Source: an uncultured Succinatimonas sp. (GTDB taxonomy: Bacteria; Pseudomonadota; Gammaproteobacteria; Enterobacterales; Succinivibrionaceae). Taken from it: DNA of 9,724 nucleotides. The stretch spans positions 1-9,724 of the forward strand of contig URKL01000050.1 in the NCBI GenBank assembly GCA_900548485.1. Direction: 5' to 3'. How positions within the stretch are numbered: the stretch's first letter is position 1; each line of letters begins with the position of its first letter. The notes under the pieces were generated by a model. The model ran no database searches and was not told the origin of the DNA. It saw nothing but the letters and a program-made list of their open reading frames with translations. Positions 1-5,101 of the stretch are shown one piece after another. Both the position numbers and the translations under genes were made by a program.

Positions 1-116
1 AAACTCCGGATCAGCTTAAATGATTACGTCAGATCTTCTTAGTGCTCGCCTACAACGAGTTTTAACACCATCTTTGATTTAGAATGAAAAAAACAATTAA
101 CAAGAAATTGGCAATC
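1..116. other. Leading non-coding segment upstream of the SIR2-like gene
   Basis: No convincing gene is seen. A short inverted repeat with arms CTCG and CGAG (46-49 and 57-60) is followed by TTTTAA and could be the end of an upstream transcript, but a 4-bp stem is weak. No clear -35/-10 pair for the downstream gene is visible, so its promoter may lie in this segment with poor consensus or to the left of the window. Confidence 0.3.
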
Positions 117-1100
117 ATGAAAAAACCACATGTTGTAATCTTGGGGGCAGGAGCTAGTGTTGCGACTATCCCAAATGGTGATAAATCTGGAAATAAAATT
201 TCTGCAATGAACGGATTTATAGAAAAGTTAAATCTTAATGATGTCATATCGAAAGTAGAAATTCAAACTAAATCCAACAATCTTGAAGACATATATATGG
301 AGTTAGATGAAAGAAGCAAACGTGAGTCAATTTGTAAAGAAGTCAAAGAAGATCTCGAACGTAGAATCTATACCTATATGAGTAATTTTAGGTTACCTGA
401 TGAACCAACGATTTATGATTACTTAATATTAAGTCTTAGTAAAAAGGATTTAATTGCAACATTTAATTGGGACCCTTTGTTGGTTCAAGCCGCAGAACGA
501 GCATCAAAAATAACTAATGATTTACCTCACTTTGCTTTTCTTCATGGAAACGTTGGTATCGGATATTGTGAGAAAGATTGCAGACTAGGGCCTAATGGAA
601 GTAAGTGCAGAGTATGTGGAGAAACTTATATTCCAACACAACTTTTATATCCTGTAAAAAATAAAAATTACAACAATAATTATCAAATTAAAAAATCTTG
701 GGAGGAATTAAAGAATGCTCTTGAAGTGGCGTATATGTTAACAATTTTTGGATATAGCGCTCCTAAAAGTGATGAATCTGCAATTTCATTATTAAAATAT
801 AGTTGGGGAGAAAAGGAAAATCGTTTTTTAGAAGAAATAGAGATAGTTGATTTAAAAAAAGAAGAGGAAATAGAAAATTCGTGGAATGATTTTATTTTTC
901 CTGGTCACTGTTCTTGCTATAAAAGTTTTTTTGAAACTACATTAGCAAAATTTCCTAAGCTCAGCTGTGAAGCTCTATATGCAAGTTCAATAGAATGTAG
1001 ATTTTTAAATGATAAAAACGGCTTTACAAACAATATGAGTTTTGAGGATGTTAAGAAAGTAATAAATCGAGAACTAGATTTTTATGATTTAAAAATCTAG
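117..1100 (+). CDS. SIR2-like NAD-binding protein with sirtuin catalytic residues and zinc ribbon
   Basis: A SIR2-superfamily protein, predicted to bind and possibly hydrolyse NAD+ or deacylate. I recognise the fold by its ordered motifs, numbered here from the upstream ATG at 84: the glycine-rich nucleotide-binding loop LGAGAS (20-25), TFNWDP (126-131) matching the sirtuin Asn-x-Asp motif (N128, D130), FLHGNVG (152-158) with the candidate catalytic H154, then a zinc ribbon C162-x3-C166 and C175-x2-C178, and IFGYSAP (221-227), matching the late Rossmann segment. I prefer the ATG at 117 (327 aa) because the family starts directly with the β-strand before GAGAS; the ATG at 84 would add 11 residues (338 aa). 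Neither start has a strong ribosome binding site. Past residue 240 the acidic, cysteine-containing C-terminal region matches nothing I know. The gene stands alone, is AT-rich like the right-hand locus, and lies among decayed mobile DNA. SIR2-like proteins are common effectors in anti-phage systems (NAD+ depletion, e.g. ThsA, DSR), so defence is a reasonable inference. A cellular deacylase is less likely but not excluded. Confidence 0.75.
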   Translation: MKKPHVVILGAGASVATIPNGDKSGNKISAMNGFIEKLNLNDVISKVEIQTKSNNLEDIYMELDERSKRESICKEVKEDLERRIYTYMSNFRLPDEPTIYDYLILSLSKKDLIATFNWDPLLVQAAERASKITNDLPHFAFLHGNVGIGYCEKDCRLGPNGSKCRVCGETYIPTQLLYPVKNKNYNNNYQIKKSWEELKNALEVAYMLTIFGYSAPKSDESAISLLKYSWGEKENRFLEEIEIVDLKKEEEIENSWNDFIFPGHCSCYKSFFETTLAKFPKLSCEALYASSIECRFLNDKNGFTNNMSFEDVKKVINRELDFYDLKI

Positions 1101-1209
1101 TATTAATTTAACGTTGGTTTTAAAAGCATTAAATGCAACAATTAAATAGTGTTGTCGAGATGGAGAGTGTTGACAATTTACCGTACACTTTTAAAGTTAG
1201 AAAATTGTT
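1101..1209. other. Spacer between the SIR2-like gene and the transposase remnant
   Basis: Two small inverted repeats are visible: GCATT/AATGC around 1127-1137, and CAACA/TGTTG (1137-1141 and 1151-1155). Neither is followed by a T-run, so neither is a convincing terminator. The stretch TGTTGACAATTTACCGTACA, about 40 bases before the remnant's ATG, sits where the left terminal repeat of an IS3-type element would be. I could not find a matching right end. Confidence 0.25.
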
Positions 1210-1509
1210 ATGCGCAAATATTCAATTGAGCAAAAAGAAGTAGCAGTAAAACTTTCCTATCAAAATAAAAAAGTGTTCTCAACATGTAAAAAAATAGGTT
1301 ATCAATCAGCCAGTATTTTAAGACTATGAATTAACCAGTATGAAAAGAATATAGGTCACTTTGATGTAATTTATCGATATATTACTGGTTATAATCAAAT
1401 TCTTTCAAATTTTTCTTTTGAACAGAAAAAAGATCGCCAACCTAAGGATAAAACCAAACAAATTGGTTATCGTAATGTTTTTTATTTGAATAAGTCTGTT
1501 GTTAAATAA
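1210..1509 (+). pseudogene. Transposase OrfA-like helix-turn-helix remnant (IS3 type), interrupted by TGA
   Basis: The ATG at 1210 opens a frame beginning MRKYSIEQKEVAVKLSYQ. This matches the start of IS3-type OrfA/helix-turn-helix transposase subunits (consensus like RKYS.EFK..AVKL). The recognition-helix region ends SASILRL and is followed by an in-frame TGA at 1327-1329. The frame then continues INQYEKN and stays open to a TAA at 1507-1509, giving about 99 codons in total, near the normal OrfA length. In relatives the interrupted position is a tryptophan (LR-W-x-x-x-Y-E), so TGG to TGA is the simplest explanation. No OrfB (integrase-fold) sequence follows, so the element is dead and incomplete. 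The second half is poorly conserved and may be partly junk. Confidence 0.6.
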
Positions 1510-1667
1510 AATGAATGGACAGTAAATAAAATTGAAGATAGAACATTTTTTAGTTGACATCTTGCTTGATATGTATAATTGGTAACGATTGATTTATTTT
1601 TAAGCTTTATATATAGATTTAATCTATAAAAACATTGAGTTGTGTATCAAATGTACCAAATGCAAAA

Positions 1668-1771
1668 TTTTTACTAAAAATAGAAATTTCCTATATTATA
1701 CTTAACTTGATGATTTATAAGATAAATATTGTGATGTTATTTTTTGATGGTAAAAATATTTTTACTAAAAA
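1668..1771. repeat. 13-base direct repeat (two copies) flanking 78 bases
   Basis: TTTTTACTAAAAA occurs at 1668-1680 and again at 1759-1771. The word is itself an imperfect palindrome. In sequence this AT-rich a chance repeat is possible, but both copies are identical and the second overlaps the 16-bp palindrome at 1750-1765. Confidence 0.5.
1750..1765. repeat. Perfect 16-bp palindrome GTAAAAATATTTTTAC
   Basis: The 16 bases equal their own reverse complement. Possible roles are a dimeric DNA-binding site or a cruciform/hairpin. No adjacent gene makes either role compelling. Confidence 0.5.
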
Positions 1772-1857
1772 CAAAAATATTTAAAATCGATATATTAAAT
1801 ACTTAAGCAATAATTGAGTGGGAATAGTTGCTAAGAAAGCCCAAAATCCTTTATTTA

Positions 1858-1882
1858 TAAGTCTTGAGGCTTAATTTTTTTT
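1858..1882 (+). terminator. Possible rho-independent terminator
   Basis: TAAGTC (1858-1863), loop TTGA and GGCTTA (1868-1873) form a 6-bp stem with one G-T pair. It is followed by AA and a run of eight T (1875-1882). The stem is short and AT-rich and there is no intact gene just upstream. It could be a leftover terminator from lost DNA. Confidence 0.35.
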
Positions 1883-1888
1883 GTGTTA

Positions 1889-1916
1889 GCCCAAATTGGG
1901 CACTCTTTATATTTTT
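1889..1916 (+). terminator. Possible terminator hairpin GCCC/GGGC
   Basis: GCCC (1889-1892) pairs with GGGC (1898-1901) around AAATT, and T-rich sequence follows (to 1916). It lies immediately beyond the 3' end of the minus-strand coding remnant at 1907-2074, so a role in ending that vanished gene is also possible. On the minus strand no good T-run follows the stem. Confidence 0.3.
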
Positions 1917-2074
1917 AGTGTTTCATTAATACCTATAAGTTTAATCTCAATTTCTTCAATTTTATCTAATGGAGCAATTTGATTTTCATTAGATAGTTCT
2001 TTAAGTGCAGCTTCTTTTGCAGAAAGATAAAGTTTTGCTCACTTTAAAAGCAAATCATTATTTTCTTTTATCAA
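1907..2074 (-). pseudogene. Remnant of an unrecognised minus-strand gene, C-terminal end
   Basis: Read on the minus strand from 2074, the frame gives LIKENNDLLLK, an in-frame TGA (2039-2041), then 43 codons beginning AKLYLSAKEAALKELSNENQ and ending GINETLKI before TAA at 1907-1909. The charged, helix-forming composition with regular Leu/Ile spacing looks like real protein, possibly a coiled-coil C-terminus. Upstream of 2074 the frame is closed by a TAA (2075-2077). I do not recognise the family. It is most likely the tail of a lost gene, since no start codon or ribosome binding site is visible. Confidence 0.35.
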
Positions 2075-2116
2075 TTATGCTATTAAAAAGTTGAAAGGCT
2101 CAAAGCTCTCTATTAA

Positions 2117-2278
2117 CGGAAAGAAATTGGCGGCAAAACGATTCATGCATATGGCAGTACTGTTCCATACCTTTTACATCTAATGGAAGAGTGTGTGTTC
2201 ATACCATATGGAGTCGACACAAGTGATATCAAGGCACTTTCAGATAAAATATATCGAGATGCAGTCAATCATAAATGA
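2117..2278 (+). pseudogene. C-terminal fragment of a lost gene (gene A of the overlapping set)
   Basis: A forward frame open from 2117 to TGA at 2276-2278 encodes 53 protein-like codons: RKEIGGKTIHAYGS, then PYLLHLMEECVFIPYG and DTSDIKALSDKIYRDAV. The aromatic and charged pattern is far more protein-like than the overlapping frame that starts with GTG at 2193. It has no start codon of its own near 2117 and a TAA lies just before it (2114-2116), so it is the tail of a gene truncated or frameshifted near 2110-2120. Its end overlaps the following gene (ATG at 2259) by 20 bases, the arrangement of a translationally coupled operon. I do not recognise the family. Confidence 0.5.
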
Positions 2279-2651
2279 TTATGAGAGCCTGTGTTATTCG
2301 ATTTATTTTGCTGTTCGATTTGATTTTGTGCAGGATGAGTTTGAGAACGATTATATCAGTGCGCAGGACTATGTGATTGGGAGTAGAGATTGCTTGTTGC
2401 TGATTATGACATGGATTTACTTTATGAAGCGGAACCATTGGAAAAGAAACGCAATACGAGTAAAGAGGCTTAATAAAGAAGCCATGAAACTAAAAAAAAC
2501 AGACATGGATCGTTATTGGTTGTTCTGCTATGAAGCTTTAACGTGGGGGAGCTTACCTGGTCAATGGCGATCAATGAAGAAAGCGGGTATAAGTTTTATC
2601 AGGAAGGAAATAGTTGATGACACTGCCACAACTGACACCAAATCAAATTGA
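2259..2651 (+). CDS. Unrecognised 130-aa protein (gene B of the overlapping set)
   Basis: The product is unrecognised. The frame can be extended to a GTG at 2193 (152 aa), but those first 22 residues lie under the better coding frame of the gene A fragment, so I take ATG 2259 (MQSIINDYESLCYS). No strong ribosome binding site precedes it, as expected if it is coupled to the upstream gene. The protein is rich in aromatic residues. It has one hydrophobic stretch (about 45-56, LLLIMTWIYF), a basic middle (57-80, with repeated Arg and Lys) and a segment FCYEALTWGSLPGQW (89-103). The hydrophobic stretch is too short and too flanked by charge to be a confident membrane segment. Its end overlaps the Ymh-family gene by 35 bases, and both share a higher G+C content than the SIR2-like gene, so they probably arrived together. 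A partner or antidote for the downstream protein is a guess from position only. Confidence 0.6.
   Translation: MQSIINDYESLCYSIYFAVRFDFVQDEFENDYISAQDYVIGSRDCLLLIMTWIYFMKRNHWKRNAIRVKRLNKEAMKLKKTDMDRYWLFCYEALTWGSLPGQWRSMKKAGISFIRKEIVDDTATTDTKSN
2601..2608 (+). promoter_or_regulatory. Ribosome binding site AGGAAGGA that decides the start of the Ymh-family gene
   Basis: AGGAAGGA lies eight bases before the ATG at 2617 and inside gene B. A TTG at 2614 immediately precedes this ATG in frame and would add one residue, but ATG with this spacing is the natural start. Confidence 0.6.
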
Positions 2652-3435
2652 ACAGATAGCGCGTATCATAGGCGACACTAGAGCTGGGTTCACGGGGTCT
2701 GAGCTTGGACATCTCCTTGCTCAGTGCAGTATGGATGATCCGGATTCAGGATTGACAAAGTGGAAGCGTCTGTATAATGCCTTTTGTGTTGCTGTAAGTA
2801 AAAAAGGTTCTACCAATATTGTTTTTGATTTTATATCTTATTGTATGGAGCCAGCTCAAGGGATAAATAATTCAGAACGATATGGAAGGATGATGTTTGA
2901 GCTTAATCGGGTTTTGATGCTTGTAGGCCTTGAAATAAGGGACGATGGAGAGGTCCATTCGGTTTCAAAAGCTAAAAGTCTTAGCGAAGTTCAGCTGAGA
3001 ACAAAAGCACTACGCAAGAAGCTGACTGGTTATGGCGTACATTCAGAAGTGTTGAGATGTTGCTGCGATGAATTGTTGGCACAGGATTATTTTCACGCTG
3101 TCCAAGAAGCAGCGAAGAGCTTATGTGATCGAGTAAGAACTATGTCAGGGTTAACAACAGATGGAGTAAAATTGTACAATACCGCTTTTGCGATTAACGA
3201 TCCATATGTCGCATATAATTCATTGCAAACCAGTAGTGAACAAAACCAACAAAATGGTCTTAAGGAAATGCTCTGTGGTGTGATTCATATGGTCAGGAAT
3301 GTTACTGCACATGAACTGAGGATCCGCTGGGATGTAAATGAGAAAGATGCAGTGGATATCTTGTCTCAGATTTCATATCTTCATAAGTTGTTGGATGTAT
3401 GCGTAACTGTACCTAGGACGACACTACAAAAATAG
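2617..3435 (+). CDS. TIGR02391/Ymh-family protein with HEPN-like C-terminal domain
   Basis: This 272-aa protein ends in a domain I recognise as the TIGR02391 (Hypoth_Ymh) family. The signature is DYFHAVQEAAKSLCDRVR (157-174) followed by SGLTTDG (177-183) and L-x4-AF (186-191). Near the end, MVRNVTAHE (225-233) contains R227-N-x3-H232, fitting the R-[ND]-x4-6-type motif of HEPN ribonuclease domains, within a helical segment to about 260. The N-terminal 120 residues are helical with a Cys-rich patch and match nothing I know. A separate linker region lies at about 118-145. The gene overlaps gene B by 35 bases and has its own strong ribosome binding site. Its base composition is clearly richer in G+C than the flanking DNA, a sign of transfer. 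HEPN proteins often act as RNA-cutting toxins or abortive-infection effectors; here that role is inferred. The family itself is confident, the nuclease activity is not. Confidence 0.75.
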   Translation: MTLPQLTPNQIEQIARIIGDTRAGFTGSELGHLLAQCSMDDPDSGLTKWKRLYNAFCVAVSKKGSTNIVFDFISYCMEPAQGINNSERYGRMMFELNRVLMLVGLEIRDDGEVHSVSKAKSLSEVQLRTKALRKKLTGYGVHSEVLRCCCDELLAQDYFHAVQEAAKSLCDRVRTMSGLTTDGVKLYNTAFAINDPYVAYNSLQTSSEQNQQNGLKEMLCGVIHMVRNVTAHELRIRWDVNEKDAVDILSQISYLHKLLDVCVTVPRTTLQK

Positions 3436-3755
3436 AAAAGCAATAATATCCTAGCCTTTGTGTTTCAAAAATGCGAATTTAATCTTACAAATTAACATAG
3501 GTATTCATATATTGCGGCGACACCATGGTAATAAAAAATCAGATAGTCTCTACTATATGAATAATTAAAAGAATTCTAATAATCTGAGCTAAATTCCATA
3601 AGCAAATCTGTTTGGAAAACTTCTGGCATAAGAAAATGGGTATAAGGAAACCTTATCCTGATTCATAAAAAATACGGCTGTATAGCCTAAAAATAGTGTT
3701 TTCTGGAAGATTTATCTATAGTTTCGGTATCTGTCAATATACTTCGAAATATTTT

Positions 3756-3962
3756 TTATAGATTTTTCTCCGTTTGACAGACAGTAAAAGCTTTCTTTCC
3801 CGACTGTGCTGCGATTATCCGCTCTGCAGCGTATCAAGCTGCTATAGGCCAATGAACTGCCTTCTCCTTGTTATGAATAGTCCCCTCCTTTAAATGGCTT
3901 GCCTCACTTGCATCAACATCCTTTGAGAACCTATCTGGATTAAGAAATTGGGAGGTAGCCAT
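3756..3962 (-). pseudogene. Broken minus-strand gene remnant with internal TGA
   Basis: From an ATG at 3962 the minus strand reads MATSQFLNPDRFSKDVDASE, continues through HLKEGTIHNKEKAVHWPIAA to an in-frame TGA (3834-3836), then YAAERIIAAQSGKKAFTVCQ to a TAA at 3756-3758: 68 sense-like positions in one frame. The composition is typical of a folded cytoplasmic protein. I do not recognise the family with confidence. It lies just beyond the kinase in the same orientation, so it could be the decayed last gene of the catabolic operon or unrelated debris. No ribosome binding site is evident before the ATG, so the fragment may be truncated at its front as well. Confidence 0.4.
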
Positions 3963-4035
3963 ACTGAACTTACGAACCTTACCTCAAATTCAGCGATTGG
4001 GATATTATAAATAAGTCCAACTTTATAACCTCACC

Positions 4036-4058
4036 CTCATCTTTAAGATAAAGATGAG
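4036..4058 (-). terminator. Strong hairpin just beyond the kinase gene, possible operon end
   Basis: CTCATCTTTA (4036-4045) and TAAAGATGAG (4049-4058) are a perfect 10-bp inverted repeat around AGA, 23 bases past the kinase stop codon. The position fits a transcript end for the leftward operon. There is no T-run after the stem on the minus strand, so it is more likely a 3'-end-stabilising hairpin or a terminator of non-standard type. Confidence 0.45.
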
Positions 4059-4081
4059 TATTGTTTACTTTCTAAATGCTC

Positions 4082-5077
4082 TTATTTTATATCTAATACA
4101 TGAGTATCCATAAAATCTTTTACCTGCATTAATGAAGGAGCAGATTCTGAACAAGAGTGACCTGAAATAGTGATTGCTGCAGAAGCTGCTCCTCTTTTGG
4201 CAGCCTCTTTGCAATCCCCATTTTCAATTAGTTGGGCAATAAATCCTGCTGCATAACTATCTCCAGCTCCAAAAGTTTTTAAAACATTAGGGAGTTTGTA
4301 ACAAGGACAATTCATTTTATATTCTGATGTGTATATAGTGGATCCATTAGAGCCATCCTTTATATTTATCATTTTTACACCAGATTTTAATAAAATATCA
4401 GCAACTAGGTCTTTAGTATATTTTTCTTGATTATTAAATCCTGGATATATCATTTGCATTTCACTGTCTGTTGATATTATTAAATCAGATTGACGAGCTA
4501 CAATAGATAAGTATGTAGAAACTTCCTCTTTATTGTCCCAAGTCCCGTTTCTATAGTCAGGATCAAAAATAATTACAACACCATTATTTTTAGCAAGATT
4601 GATAATTTTGAATATAGCTTCTCTTACAGGTGAGTGAGATAAGGATGTTCCGGAAATTAAAATAGCTTTAGCCTTTTTTATATAGTCTTCCTCAATTTCT
4701 TCAGGATTTAAAAATAAATCAGCACAATTTTGCCGGTACATTAAACAAGAGCAATTTCCTCCACCCAAAATTTCTCCAATGGTAATTCCTGTTAAATGTC
4801 CTTCGTGATCTGTTTTTATTTGAGAAATATCTATACTATTTGCTTGTAAGTATTTTTTTACAAAAAGACCCATACCGTCGTCAGAAACTTTAGTAATCAT
4901 GCCAACTTTTATTCCTTGTTTAGCTAAAGCGACAGCTGTATTTGCTGGAGACCCTCCTAAATATTTAGAAAAATTACAAGCATCTTCTAATAATCCAATG
5001 TCCTTAGCATAAATATCAACGGTGGCTCTTCCTATACAAATTACATCTAAAGGAGCATTTTGATTGAACTTAAACAT
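4082..5077 (-). CDS. PfkB-family sugar kinase, IolC-like (5-dehydro-2-deoxygluconokinase type)
   Basis: A cytoplasmic ribokinase/PfkB-family kinase of 331 aa, a normal length. It opens like IolC: LDVICIGRATVDIYA (10-24), then YLGGSPANTAVALAKQG (39-55) with the substrate-side GGSPAN, and MYRQNCADL (113-121), matching the IolC R-x-NCAD segment. The second PfkB signature is TFGAGDSYAAGF (268-279) with the catalytic base D273 and the GAGD anion hole. IolC phosphorylates 5-dehydro-2-deoxy-D-gluconate before aldol cleavage in inositol degradation. Here the other inositol genes are absent, so the true substrate may differ while being chemically similar (an acidic ketose or deoxyketose). It starts with a good ribosome binding site (GAGGA, six bases before ATG) and follows dctM by 24 bases as the last intact gene of the operon. 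It ends with TAA. A general sugar kinase assignment is very safe; the IolC-like subgroup is well supported, its exact reaction is not. Confidence 0.85.
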   Translation of the reverse strand: MFKFNQNAPLDVICIGRATVDIYAKDIGLLEDACNFSKYLGGSPANTAVALAKQGIKVGMITKVSDDGMGLFVKKYLQANSIDISQIKTDHEGHLTGITIGEILGGGNCSCLMYRQNCADLFLNPEEIEEDYIKKAKAILISGTSLSHSPVREAIFKIINLAKNNGVVIIFDPDYRNGTWDNKEEVSTYLSIVARQSDLIISTDSEMQMIYPGFNNQEKYTKDLVADILLKSGVKMINIKDGSNGSTIYTSEYKMNCPCYKLPNVLKTFGAGDSYAAGFIAQLIENGDCKEAAKRGAASAAITISGHSCSESAPSLMQVKDFMDTHVLDIK

Positions 5078-5101
5078 TATAAATCCTCTATTTATTCTTT
5101 A

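Larger units (their letters stand above)
1510..1906. other. Gene-free, extremely AT-rich gap with repeats and hairpins
   Basis: No plausible gene is seen on either strand. It holds a perfect 16-bp palindrome (1750-1765), a 13-base direct repeat (1668-1680 and 1759-1771), and two terminator-like hairpins (1858-1882 and 1889-1916), annotated separately. A TTGACA (1554-1559) and a TATAAT (1574-1579) also occur, but only 14 bases apart. Confidence 0.5.
3436..4081. other. 646-bp region without an intact gene
   Basis: No intact gene is seen. It contains a minus-strand coding remnant (3756-3962) and a 10-bp-stem hairpin (4036-4058), both annotated separately. Two further hairpins are ATAAGG/CCTTAT (3642-3656) and GGCT/AGCC (3676-3687). 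The latter is followed on the minus strand by GTATTTTTT and could be a weak terminator for leftward transcription. A 25-codon minus-strand frame at about 3591-3668 looks somewhat protein-like but is too short to claim. Confidence 0.45.

Noticed and set aside
62..247. Minus-strand 61-codon frame over the start of the SIR2-like gene
   Set aside because: It overlaps the conserved nucleotide-binding loop of the real gene and shows no family features.
46..1160. SIR2-like gene as an integron cassette (GCCTACAAC before it, CGTTGGT after it)
   Set aside because: The two motifs do not form matching R and L boxes of an attC site, and no second attC or integrase is present.
1554..1579. TTGACA and TATAAT hexamers resembling a strong promoter
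   Set aside because: The spacer is only 14 bases, too short for a normal sigma-70 promoter, and no gene follows on the plus strand for about 500 bases.
2193..2258. GTG start giving a 152-residue version of gene B
   Set aside because: The extra 22 residues lie under a better coding frame (gene A fragment), and the GTG has only a poor ribosome binding site.
3756..3962. TGA in the remnant as a selenocysteine codon
   Set aside because: It is not next to a cysteine in a known selenoprotein motif, no SECIS-like hairpin is evident after it, and the surrounding DNA shows other decay.
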